This document shows positions 25,718-34,287 of a DNA stretch of 64,000 nucleotides, in pieces. The position numbers and the translations under genes are program-made. This DNA is from UBA4744 sp963718995 (GTDB lineage Bacteria; Actinomycetota; Acidimicrobiia; Spongiisociales; UBA4744): positions 1 to 64,000 of the forward strand of contig CAVRAP010000015.1 of the NCBI GenBank assembly GCA_963718995.1, read 5' to 3'. Within the stretch, counting starts at the first letter, position 1. Each line of letters begins with the position of its first letter. The notes under the pieces were generated by a model that worked only from the letters and a program-made list of their open reading frames with translations, did no database searches and was not told where the DNA came from.

Positions 25718-27130
25718 ATGCGTATCAGGTGGTTTCTCACCATTGGGCTTCTCCTTCTCGTCGGAGCCTGCTCGGAACTCGAACCCCCCGACTCGAGCAC
25801 CATCCCGGCGGCGGAGCCGCCCACAACCTCCACCGTGCCAATCTCGCCGCTGCCGGGCGTTCCCCCCGCCACGGATGCTCCGGTTGGCCCTCTGGGCGCG
25901 GACCTGCGCGACGATCTCGAAACCCTCGTCACCACCCTCGCCACGAACATCGATCAGGACGCCATCATCCGCATCGGCACATCGGGCGACATCCGGATTG
26001 CCTGGGTACTGGCCGACCTACTCCGTTTTGCTCAGATTGGGCCAAGTGCGGACGTCGCCGAGGCCGCTTTCGAGGACTTGACCGGGACCAGCCTTACCTC
26101 GGACCCGCCGGGGTCCGGCTGGGTGGAAGCGTCCAACCTGCTCATCACGTGGGACGTGCCCGCCCCACCGGACTATCTGGACTACAAGCGCCGCATGTTC
26201 ACGATGGTCGAACCACGTTGGGAGCCATTCTTCGATGATTCAGCCACCGTTGACTGGCGCTACGTCAGCTGGGGAGGGGTATTCATCGATGATCGCCCTG
26301 CAGGCGACGAGTCGCTCTGCCCGCGCGGTTGCATCCCTGCCCTCGATGATCCTGAGACCATACCGGCCGCCGCCGGCTCCTGGTATCCCGATGACTCGAT
26401 CGTCTTCGGAATCGTCCTTAACGGCCAGGCGCGCGCCTACCCCAAGAACATGATGGAGATCCACGAGATGGTGAACGACACGTTGGGGGGACGGCGTTTG
26501 GGAATCCCGTACTGCACGCTCTGTGGATCAGCCCAGGCGTATCTGACTGATTCGGTACCGATCGGAATCGAGCTGCCCCTGCTGCGGACATCCGGATTGT
26601 TGATCCGCTCGAACAAGATGATGTTCGATCTCAATACCTACTCCCTCATCGATACGTTCCGGGGAACGGCGGTATCGGGGTCCCTCGCCGATTCGGGCGT
26701 GCAACTCGAGCAAGTGTCGGTGGTGACCTCGACATGGGGAGCATGGCAGGCGGCCCATCCCGAGACCACCATCCTGGCCCAGGACGGCGGTCTAGGACGG
26801 ACCTACCCGGCCGACCCGCTGGGCGGACGGGACGCCGGCGGACCGATCTTCCCCATCGGAGCCGTCGATCCGAGGCTCCCGGTGCAGACCCAGGTACTCG
26901 GCGTAGAAACGGCCCAAGGCCGGTTCCTGGCCTTCCCGGTTGAGCAGGTGAAGGCAGAGCTCGATGCAGGGAACGAAGTAACGCTGGCCGGGGTGCGGGT
27001 GGTCGTCGACGGGAGCGGGTTGCGAACCGAATCAACCGGGATCGAGCTGCCCGGCCACCAGGCGTTCTGGTTCGCCTGGAGCCAGTTCCATCCCGACACA
27101 CTGGTGTGGTCGCCGGGTTTCGGAGGCTAG
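25718..27130 (+). CDS. DUF3179 lipoprotein
   Basis: A 470-residue secreted protein. The start ATG 25718 gives a signal peptide with lipobox LLLVGACS. After a Pro/Thr linker comes a helical region, then the DUF3179 domain (about residues 210-440), with WYPDDSIVFGIVLNGQARAY, the GIPYCTLCGSA Cys pair and FRGTAVSGSL landmarks. The biochemical role of DUF3179 is unknown. It follows the frameshifted propeller gene and may share its transcript. Confidence 0.85.
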   Translation: MRIRWFLTIGLLLLVGACSELEPPDSSTIPAAEPPTTSTVPISPLPGVPPATDAPVGPLGADLRDDLETLVTTLATNIDQDAIIRIGTSGDIRIAWVLADLLRFAQIGPSADVAEAAFEDLTGTSLTSDPPGSGWVEASNLLITWDVPAPPDYLDYKRRMFTMVEPRWEPFFDDSATVDWRYVSWGGVFIDDRPAGDESLCPRGCIPALDDPETIPAAAGSWYPDDSIVFGIVLNGQARAYPKNMMEIHEMVNDTLGGRRLGIPYCTLCGSAQAYLTDSVPIGIELPLLRTSGLLIRSNKMMFDLNTYSLIDTFRGTAVSGSLADSGVQLEQVSVVTSTWGAWQAAHPETTILAQDGGLGRTYPADPLGGRDAGGPIFPIGAVDPRLPVQTQVLGVETAQGRFLAFPVEQVKAELDAGNEVTLAGVRVVVDGSGLRTESTGIELPGHQAFWFAWSQFHPDTLVWSPGFGG

Positions 27131-27175
27131 GCCGGGTGGGCAGCGGGACCCCGGCCAGCCGCTACTATCCCGCCC

Positions 27176-28057
27176 GTGCTGGCGTTCGACCACGTTGGAT
27201 CGGGGAAAGTCCGAGAGATCTACCGGATCGACGATGACCGGCTGCTCTTCGTCGCAACCGACCGCATCTCGGCCTACGACGTCATCCTCGACGACCCGAT
27301 CCCCGACAAAGGCCGTGTACTGACCGGCCTCTCGTTGCATTGGTTCGACTACCTGGACGTTCCGCATCACATGATCGACGTCGACCTGAGCGCCCTCTCC
27401 GGAATCACCGATGAGCAGCGGTCGGAGCTGGCGGGCCGGGCAATGATCGTGCGTAAAGCCGACGTCATTCCCGTCGAATGCGTCGTGCGCGGCTACCTCT
27501 ATGGATCTTCCTGGCGCGAGTACCGGGCCGGGGGCGGGCCGACCACCGAGCATCTGCCGGCCGGGCTCCAGATGGCCGACCAACTGCCGGCGCCGATCTT
27601 CACACCTGCCACGAAAGCAGCCTCCGGCCATGACGAGAACCTGACGGAAGCCGAGGCGAGGACCCAACTCGGCACGCCTCTGTACGAGGAGTTGCGCCGC
27701 CGCTCGATTGACATCTACCTGCGAGCTTCCGACCTCGCTGCCCGGCGGGGCGTGATCCTGGCGGATACCAAGTTCGAATTCGGTCATGTCGCGGGAGACC
27801 TCGTCCTGATCGACGAGGTACTCACTCCCGACTCCTCCCGTTATTGGCCGGCCGACCAGTGGGAGCCGGGCCGACCGGTCCCTTCATTCGACAAGCAGTA
27901 CGTACGCGATTGGCTCGACTCGACGGGATGGGACCACTCCCCACCACCTCCTCGCCTCCCGGCCGAGGTAATCGCAGGAACGCGCGGTCGTTATGTGGAG
28001 GCCTACGAGCAGATCGTCGGCAAACCATTCAACGACTATCTGGAGGGCACGGCATGA
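27176..28057 (+). CDS. purC: SAICAR synthetase
   Basis: A 293-residue PurC, which ligates CAIR and aspartate using ATP. Seen: HVGSGKVREIYRIDDDRLLF, ATDRISAYDVIL, VECVVRGYLYGSSWREY, and LADTKFEFGH with the catalytic Asp/Lys region. The start is GTG 27176. It heads the purC-purS-purQ-purL run; the stop overlaps purS as ATGA. Confidence 0.96.
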   Translation: MLAFDHVGSGKVREIYRIDDDRLLFVATDRISAYDVILDDPIPDKGRVLTGLSLHWFDYLDVPHHMIDVDLSALSGITDEQRSELAGRAMIVRKADVIPVECVVRGYLYGSSWREYRAGGGPTTEHLPAGLQMADQLPAPIFTPATKAASGHDENLTEAEARTQLGTPLYEELRRRSIDIYLRASDLAARRGVILADTKFEFGHVAGDLVLIDEVLTPDSSRYWPADQWEPGRPVPSFDKQYVRDWLDSTGWDHSPPPPRLPAEVIAGTRGRYVEAYEQIVGKPFNDYLEGTA

Positions 28058-28296
28058 AGGTCACGGTTCACATACGCCGCCGCCCGGACATTGCCGACCC
28101 ACAGGGAACCACCGTGGCACGAGCGCTACGCGACCTCGGCTACGAGAGCGTGGGGAAGGTTCGGATCAATCGCACCATCGAACTGGAAGTGCAGGGCACC
28201 GACCCCGAAACCGTTGAGGCTGAAGTTCGGGAGATGTGTGAACGTTTGCTGGCCAATCCGGTCATGGAAGACTTCGAGGTGGTGGTTCAGGAGTGA
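28054..28296 (+). CDS. purS: FGAM synthase subunit PurS
   Basis: An 80-residue PurS, the small structural subunit that docks PurQ to the short PurL. MKVTVHIRRRPDIADPQGTT and ARALRDLGYESVGKVRI match the family. ATGA overlap with purC and GTGA overlap with purQ show tight coupling. Confidence 0.95.
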   Translation: MKVTVHIRRRPDIADPQGTTVARALRDLGYESVGKVRINRTIELEVQGTDPETVEAEVREMCERLLANPVMEDFEVVVQE

Positions 28297-28992
28297 AGGC
28301 GGCCGTAGTCGTATTCCCGGGGACCAACTGCGAATACGACAGCGTCTACGCCCTCGCATCCGTCGGCGTTGACGCCGAGTTGGTCTGGCACCGCGAAACC
28401 GATCTGAGTGCCTTCGCGGGGATCGTTCTCCCGGGCGGTTTCGCCCACGGCGACTACCTCCGCACCGGGGCCATTGCTCGATTCTCACCCGTCATGAGTG
28501 AGGTGGAACGCATGGCCGCCATAGGAATCCCCGTCCTCGGTATCTGCAACGGATTCCAAATCCTCTGCGAGGCCGGTCTCCTCCCGGGAGTCCTCCTGCA
28601 GAACGCCGGACTCCGGTTCATCTGCAAGCCGGTCCATCTCCGGGTCACGTCGACCGACTCTGTCTTGACCCGGGCGGCCCGGATGGGACAGGTTCTCAAT
28701 CTGCCACTCAATTCATACGAAGGCAACTACACGACCGACCCGTCGACCTTCGCGGAGATGGAACGCAACGGCCGGGTTGTGCTGCGGTATTCGGATCCGC
28801 AGGGCGACATCTCCGAAGCGAACCAACCCGAACGGATCGCTCGGCAGCACGGCTGCCATCACGAATGGGGCGGGCAACGTCGCCGGTTTGATGCCGCATC
28901 CGGAGCGGGCCATCGAGCGGGTGCTCGGATCCGCCGATGGGCGAGTGCTGATGGAATCGTTCGCTATGAGCATGAGCGCCGCTCATGTCTGA
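28293..28992 (+). CDS. purQ: FGAM synthase glutaminase subunit PurQ, apparent frameshift
   Basis: The class I glutamine amidotransferase subunit supplying ammonia to PurL. The first frame from GTG 28293 has VVVFPGTNCEYDS, the nucleophile motif GICNGFQIL and LPGGFAHGDYLR. After GDISEAN (near 28823) homology moves by one base: NPNGSLGSTAAITN and GLMPHPERAIE, carrying the catalytic His/Glu, follow and end at 28992, overlapping purL. The uncorrected frame would run to 29024 and lose the catalytic dyad. An extra base around 28818-28825 explains this. Since FGAM synthase needs this subunit, a sequence error is the likeliest cause. Confidence 0.88.
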
Positions 28993-31159
28993 CGAGGCGC
29001 CCCTCCACCTGGCGCTCGGGATGACCGACGGCGAGTACGCGGCGGTCTGTGACATCCTCGACCGTCCTCCACGCGATGCCGAGTTGGCGATGTACTCGGT
29101 CATGTGGTCCGAGCATTGCTCCTACAAATCCTCCCGTCCCCACCTGGGTCGTTTCCCCAGCGAGGCACCGTGGGTGGTGGTCGGCCCCGGCGAGAATGCC
29201 GGCGTCATCGATCTCGGCGACGGCTGGCTGGCCGCCTTCCGGATCGAGTCCCACAATCACCCGTCGTTCGTTGAACCTCACCAGGGAGCGGCCACGGGCG
29301 TGGGGGGCATTCTTCGGGATGTGTTCACAATGGGAGCCAGGCCCATCGCCGTATGGGATCAGATCCGTTTCGGGTCGCTCGATGAAGCCCACAACCGCTA
29401 CCTACTTGCCGGCGTCGTGGCCGGGATCGCCGGATATGGAAACGCGGTCGGGGTGCCAACCGTCGGCGGCGAAATAGCTTTCGAGGATTGCTACGCAGGC
29501 AACCCACTGGTCAACGTCATGGCCCTCGGAATCCTGCGGCGCGAGCAACTCGTGCTCGCCGAATCGGGCGGTGCAGGCACCGAGGCGGTGCTGCTGGGGT
29601 CTGCCACGGGACGCGACGGTATTGGCGGCGCCTCGGTCCTGGCCTCAGCGAGTTTCGACGACGCCGGGACCGCCAAACGCCCGGCCGTCCAGGTGGGCGA
29701 CCCCTTCGAAGAGAAGAAGCTGATCGAGGCGTGCCTGGAGCTGTACGAGCGGAGCCTGGTGATCGGAATTCAGGATCTGGGAGCGGCCGGCCTGTCCTGC
29801 GCCACCTCCGAACCCGCCGCCAAATCGGGAATGGGCATGGAGGTCGATCTGGGAAAGGTCCATGTGCGGGAACCGGGCATGACCCCGGGCGAGCTGCTGA
29901 TGTCCGAATCACAGGAACGCATGATGGCCTTCGTTGCGCCCTCCGACGTCGACGAAGTCCTGGCCGTAGCCGCCAAATGGGAGATCGACGCCTCCCGCGT
30001 CGGAACGGTTTCCCCCGGTGGCCTCCTCCGGGTCTTCGAACAGGGCGAGCTGGTCGCTGAGGTCCCGGCCGCGTCGCTGTCGGAAGATGCGCCGGTCTAC
30101 CACCGACCCCTCCGGCGGCCGGATTGGCTCGATGACGTGTGGGCACGAAGACAACCGGTTGATCGGCCGAATGTGGCGGCCGGGCTATTGCAACTTCTCG
30201 ATGATCCATCGTTGGCCGATCCGGCCTGGGTCTACGAGCAATATGACCACATGCTGTTTCTCAACACCGTGATCGGCCCGGGCCACGACGGGACATTGCT
30301 GCGCATCAAGGGAACCACCAAGGCGCTGGCCGGGACCACAGACGGGAATGGTCGTCGCAGCTACCTGGATCCACGGCGCGGTGGGGCCCGCCTCGTCTAT
30401 GAAGCCGCACTCAACGTGGCGGTAACCGGGGCGCGACCGATGGCCGTCGTCGACAACCTCAACTTCGGGAATCCGGAGAAACCCGAGGTCATGTGGCAGT
30501 TCGCCGAAACGATCGAAGGTATCTCGGAGGCTTGTGAGCACCTCGCGATACCGGTCGTTGGTGGCAACGTCTCTTTCTACAACGAGACCGACGGGGTCGA
30601 TATCTATCCAACGCCGATCGTCGGGTTGATCGGACTGGCCGATCCGTACCCGGAGTATCCGCCGCGTCTGGACCGGGCAACTTTCGGCATGGACTTGTGG
30701 TTGCTCGGACCCGACACCTCCACCGACGTGGCCGGGACCGCCTTTCAGAAGAGAGTGGAGGGAACGATCGGCGGCCGGCCGTCAGAACCCGACCCGGCCA
30801 TGGCCATCCGCCTCACGAGCCTGGCCACCCAACTGGCCGCCACCGACATGACACCTGTGTTGCACGACGTCTCCAAAGGCGGCCTGGGAATGGCCATCGC
30901 CAAGGTAGCCATGATGTCCGGTGTGGGGGTCACCGCCGAATGGACCGGTAACTGGTTCGCTGAGGATCCCCACCGGCTCATTGCTGCGGTCGACCCTGAA
31001 CACGCCGATTCCGTGGCGGCTCTGGCGACGGAAGCGGGGGTGCCCATCCGTCGCATCGGGAGCTTTGGTGGAGATCAGATCCGGTTAGGTGAAGCGTTCG
31101 TCAGCCTGGAAGAGGCGACCACCGTGTGGCGAACCGCCCTCCCCCGTCGCATGGGGTGA
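28985..31159 (+). CDS. purL: FGAM synthase large subunit PurL (short form)
   Basis: A 724-residue PurL of the short bacterial type that works with PurS and PurQ. Signatures: MWSEHCSYKSSRPHL, RIESHNHPSFVEPHQGAATGVGG, and FGNPEKPEVMW in the second half. It converts FGAR plus glutamine-derived ammonia to FGAM with ATP. It overlaps the corrected purQ end by 8 bp. Confidence 0.96.
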   Translation: MSDEAPLHLALGMTDGEYAAVCDILDRPPRDAELAMYSVMWSEHCSYKSSRPHLGRFPSEAPWVVVGPGENAGVIDLGDGWLAAFRIESHNHPSFVEPHQGAATGVGGILRDVFTMGARPIAVWDQIRFGSLDEAHNRYLLAGVVAGIAGYGNAVGVPTVGGEIAFEDCYAGNPLVNVMALGILRREQLVLAESGGAGTEAVLLGSATGRDGIGGASVLASASFDDAGTAKRPAVQVGDPFEEKKLIEACLELYERSLVIGIQDLGAAGLSCATSEPAAKSGMGMEVDLGKVHVREPGMTPGELLMSESQERMMAFVAPSDVDEVLAVAAKWEIDASRVGTVSPGGLLRVFEQGELVAEVPAASLSEDAPVYHRPLRRPDWLDDVWARRQPVDRPNVAAGLLQLLDDPSLADPAWVYEQYDHMLFLNTVIGPGHDGTLLRIKGTTKALAGTTDGNGRRSYLDPRRGGARLVYEAALNVAVTGARPMAVVDNLNFGNPEKPEVMWQFAETIEGISEACEHLAIPVVGGNVSFYNETDGVDIYPTPIVGLIGLADPYPEYPPRLDRATFGMDLWLLGPDTSTDVAGTAFQKRVEGTIGGRPSEPDPAMAIRLTSLATQLAATDMTPVLHDVSKGGLGMAIAKVAMMSGVGVTAEWTGNWFAEDPHRLIAAVDPEHADSVAALATEAGVPIRRIGSFGGDQIRLGEAFVSLEEATTVWRTALPRRMG

Positions 31160-31172
31160 GACGGCTGTCGGT

Positions 31173-31234
31173 CGTCAGCAATCGTTAGTCAGCGGTCAGC
31201 AGGCAGCAAGCAGCGGTCAGCAGGCAGCAGGCAG
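31173..31234. repeat. Heptad-repeat array R4
   Basis: About eight degenerate 7-nt units of the TCAGCGG/TCAGCAG/GCAGCAA type, from just after purL to 9 bp before the stop of the convergent zinc-ribbon gene. The period matches R3 (CAGTCAG). The ACTGG-type second arm seen in R1-R3 is absent here. Confidence 0.7.
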
Positions 31235-31242
31235 ATTGTCGC

Positions 31243-31488
31243 TCAGGTCACTCCGGTGAAGTAGCCGGCCACGATGACAATGACGATGAGGAGCAGGGCG
31301 ACCGCGACGAAGGCCACGATCGCCCGACGGCCGGCTCGAGTCGGTCGGTCCTTTGAAATCTCGCCGACGGTTAAAGGGCGGCGACCCTTCTCGTGCTGCT
31401 GCTTTTCCTCGCGGTAGATCGGAGACCCGCAGCGGGGGCACACTTCGCCGTCGGCGGGTCCATCACATCGGAAGCAGTAGCCGGCCAT
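31243..31488 (-). CDS. Zinc-ribbon membrane protein, unknown function
   Basis: An 81-residue protein starting at ATG 31488. An N-terminal zinc ribbon (YCFRCDGPADGEVCPRCGSP) is followed by a basic segment and one C-terminal membrane helix (AIVAFVAVALLLIVIVIVAG). The same ribbon type opens the frameshifted propeller protein at 23194, so the two share a module. Convergent with purL; its 5' end faces purF across the region where the purF start is unclear. Confidence 0.75.
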   Translation of the reverse strand: MAGYCFRCDGPADGEVCPRCGSPIYREEKQQHEKGRRPLTVGEISKDRPTRAGRRAIVAFVAVALLLIVIVIVAGYFTGVT

Positions 31489-31670
31489 GAAGCAAGTTAA
31501 GTCGGTTCCCGGCAGCGGTTGCTGCCATCTAGGTCTGCGGCATGCGTTTGCCTCGCTCGACGGAGAGCGAGGCCATCTCGAACCCGTTCCGACCTGCCTA
31601 CAATCCGCGCTCTTGGAGCCAGCGCTGACTACTTCCAGTCTTCGCCGAGTCCTCCAGGCCTGGTGAGGCC

Positions 31671-33056
31671 TGCGGGGTGTTTGGCGTCTACGCACCCGAA
31701 ACCGGTGCCGCTCACCTCATCTCGTTCGGGCTCTTCGCCCTCCAGCATCGGGGCCAGGAGAGCGCCGGGATCGGTGTCTCTGACGGTGAAACGGTGACCG
31801 TCTCCAAGGACATGGGTCTGGTCAGCCAGGTCTTCGACGAGAAATCGCTGGCCGGGCTGCCGGGCCACCTGGGGATCGGACACACTCGCTATTCGACCAC
31901 CGGCTCAACGACCTGGGACAACGCTCAACCCGCCTTCCGACAGGTGGGCTCCACGGGGCTGGCCCTGGGCCATAACGGCAACCTCACCAACGCTCTCGAA
32001 CTCAGCGAGCGAATCGGCCCCCAGGCGGGGTCGAGCGATTCCGAATTGATGTTGGAGGCGATCGCTCTCGAGGTCGAGGACGAACGGGCGGATGGGCGCC
32101 AATTGGAACGGGCCATGGTGCAGGCCCTCCCCGGCTTCGAGGGTGCCTTCTCGCTGGTTGCCATGGACCAGGGACATGTCATCGGCGCCCGCGATCCTCA
32201 CGGCTTCCGGCCACTGTCCATCGGCCGGCTCGAAGCGGGCGGTTGGGTGTTCGCCTCGGAAACCGCGGCTCTCGACCTGGTCGGAGCGACCTTCGTCCGG
32301 GACGTCGAACCGGGGGAGATGGTTGTGGTTGACGCTTCCGGGCTGCGCAGCTTCCGGCCCTTCGCTCCTACCGAACCCCGGCTGTGTGTCTTCGAGTTTG
32401 TCTATTTCGCCCGACCGGATAGCCGCCTCTACGGACAGAACATCCACGCGGCCCGTCAGGCCATGGGACGTCTCCTGGCCACTGAATCGCCGGTCGATGG
32501 TGACGTGGTAGTCCCCGTTCCGGAGTCCGGGATACCGGCGGCGCAGGGGTTCTCGGCCGCGAGCGGCATCCCTTATGCCGACGGTCTGGTCAAGAATCGA
32601 TATGTGGGGCGCACGTTCATCGAGCCGAGCCAGATGCTGCGCGATCGAGGGATCAGGCTGAAGCTCAATCCGATTCCGGCCACGCTCGAAGGCAGAAGCG
32701 TGATTCTGGTCGACGACTCGATCGTCCGCGGGACAACGACCCGTCAGCTGGTGGCGATGGTGCGCGAGGCCGGCGCACGAGAAATCCACTTGCGCATCTC
32801 CTCGCCTCCCTATCGATGGCCTTGTTTCTACGGCATGGATACCTCCGACCCGTCGAAACTCCTGGCCGCCCACCAAACGGAGGAGGAGATCGGCGCGTAC
32901 CTCGCCTGCGACTCACTCGCCTATCTGTCGCTCGAAGGTTTGCTCACGGCCACCGGGGCCGCCCGGCGTGGCTTCTGTACTGCCTGCCTCAGTGGTGACT
33001 ATCCCACCAGCCTCCCGAGGAATGGGCACAAGCTTGCCCTCGAAAGCGACCGGTGA
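31671..33056 (+). CDS. purF: Amidophosphoribosyltransferase; start unclear
   Basis: PurF, the committed step of purine synthesis (PRPP plus glutamine to phosphoribosylamine). The Ntn glutaminase domain starts at the catalytic Cys encoded at 31671 (ACGVFGVYAPET), with GHTRYSTTGSTTWDNAQPAF following. The PRTase domain has VILVDDSIVRGTTTRQLV. The first start codon in this frame is GTG 31677, which would omit the catalytic Cys. The frame is open upstream to a stop at 31626 and encodes a plausible propeptide (ESSRPGEACG) but has no ATG, GTG or TTG. A lost or gained base near 31620-31640 is likely. A TACAAT at 31599 could be a -10 element. Confidence 0.93.
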   Translation, partial: CGVFGVYAPETGAAHLISFGLFALQHRGQESAGIGVSDGETVTVSKDMGLVSQVFDEKSLAGLPGHLGIGHTRYSTTGSTTWDNAQPAFRQVGSTGLALGHNGNLTNALELSERIGPQAGSSDSELMLEAIALEVEDERADGRQLERAMVQALPGFEGAFSLVAMDQGHVIGARDPHGFRPLSIGRLEAGGWVFASETAALDLVGATFVRDVEPGEMVVVDASGLRSFRPFAPTEPRLCVFEFVYFARPDSRLYGQNIHAARQAMGRLLATESPVDGDVVVPVPESGIPAAQGFSAASGIPYADGLVKNRYVGRTFIEPSQMLRDRGIRLKLNPIPATLEGRSVILVDDSIVRGTTTRQLVAMVREAGAREIHLRISSPPYRWPCFYGMDTSDPSKLLAAHQTEEEIGAYLACDSLAYLSLEGLLTATGAARRGFCTACLSGDYPTSLPRNGHKLALESDR

Positions 33057-34069
33057 TGGCCACCTATCGGGAATCCGGTGTCGATCTCGATGCAGCCGAC
33101 GAGTTGGTCACGCAGATCGGTCCAGCCGTTGAAAGGACCTGGGACGACCGGGTGGTCGGCAAATTCGGCGGGTTCGCCGCCGGGATAAGAATTCCAACCG
33201 GCTACCAAAACCCGGTGCTCATGATGAGCACGGACGGAGTCGGGACCAAGATCGAGCTAGCCCGCACGACCAATCGCTTCTCGGGCCTCGGATTCGATCT
33301 CGTCGCGATGTGCGTCGACGACCTCGCGGCCGTTGGAGCTCGCCCGCTCGCGTTCGTCGACTATCTCGCCGTCGGGGCGCTCCAGCCAGATCGAGACCAA
33401 GCCCTCATCGAGTCGGTGGCGGCGGGTTGCTCGATGGCAGGTTGCGCACTGCTCGGAGGAGAGACCGCCGTTCACCCGGGGGTCATGGCGGCCGATGCCT
33501 TCGACCTGGCCGGTGCCGCCCTGGGAATCGTTGAAGAAGGTGAGGAGATCACGGGCACATCGATCGGAGCAAACGATTCCATCATCGGAGTCGAAAGTCC
33601 CAACCTGCGATCGAACGGTTTCTCGCTGGTTCGGGCCCTGCTCAAGGATGTCGACCTGGAAAGTCCATTCAGTGGCCGCAACGCCGTGGGCGAGGTTCTC
33701 CTCGAACCGTCCGTGATCTACGCCCCCGCCGTCCTGGACGCAGTGGCGACCGGAGCGGTACGCGGGCTCGCCCACATCACCGGCGGAGCGCTCCCCGGAA
33801 ATCTGCCCCGCATCTTGCCGGCCGGGTGCGGCGCGATCCTCGACCGGACCGCCTGGACGGTCCCACCGATCTTCCGCTACCTCCAGCAACTCGGTTCGGT
33901 TTCCGAAGAAGAGATGTTTCGCACCTTCAACATGGGTATCGGCTTCGCGGTGATTGTGGCTTCCACACGAACCGCAGACGTTCAGGCCGTATTCACCAAC
34001 CATGGGCACCGCAACTGGGTCATTGGAGAAGTCACGAAAGATCGGGATCATGCCGTTCGTTTCGTCTAG
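33056..34069 (+). CDS. purM: AIR synthetase
   Basis: A PurM of 337 residues that cyclises FGAM to AIR with ATP. Seen: the STDGVGTKIELA metal/ATP loop, VDDLAAVGARPLAFVDYLA, GGETAVHPGVM and ITGGALPGNLPRILP. ATG 33056 overlaps the purF stop (TGATG); GTG 33053 is also possible. Last gene of the second purine cluster. The 218 bp that follow show no gene or clear terminator. Confidence 0.96.
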   Translation: MATYRESGVDLDAADELVTQIGPAVERTWDDRVVGKFGGFAAGIRIPTGYQNPVLMMSTDGVGTKIELARTTNRFSGLGFDLVAMCVDDLAAVGARPLAFVDYLAVGALQPDRDQALIESVAAGCSMAGCALLGGETAVHPGVMAADAFDLAGAALGIVEEGEEITGTSIGANDSIIGVESPNLRSNGFSLVRALLKDVDLESPFSGRNAVGEVLLEPSVIYAPAVLDAVATGAVRGLAHITGGALPGNLPRILPAGCGAILDRTAWTVPPIFRYLQQLGSVSEEEMFRTFNMGIGFAVIVASTRTADVQAVFTNHGHRNWVIGEVTKDRDHAVRFV

Positions 34070-34287
34070 GTCCCGTGCCTCGATGATCCAGGCTCTCGTG
34101 ATCTCGCGCTCACGGTGGATTCCATCGTCCGCTTATGGACCCCCAACGCCGGGAATCGCCCGCTATGGCACAATACAACCATGTTTCGGATAGCCAGATG
34201 TGTCCCTCGCCATACGCGACGTCCGCTCTTCGCAGCTCCCTAACGGCCGCTCCTCGCTGAACGCCGCTCGCTCGCGAAAGGAACCCC

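Noticed and set aside
27131..27175. A purine or ZTP riboswitch before purC
   Set aside because: Only 45 bp lie between the genes and no conserved riboswitch core is present.
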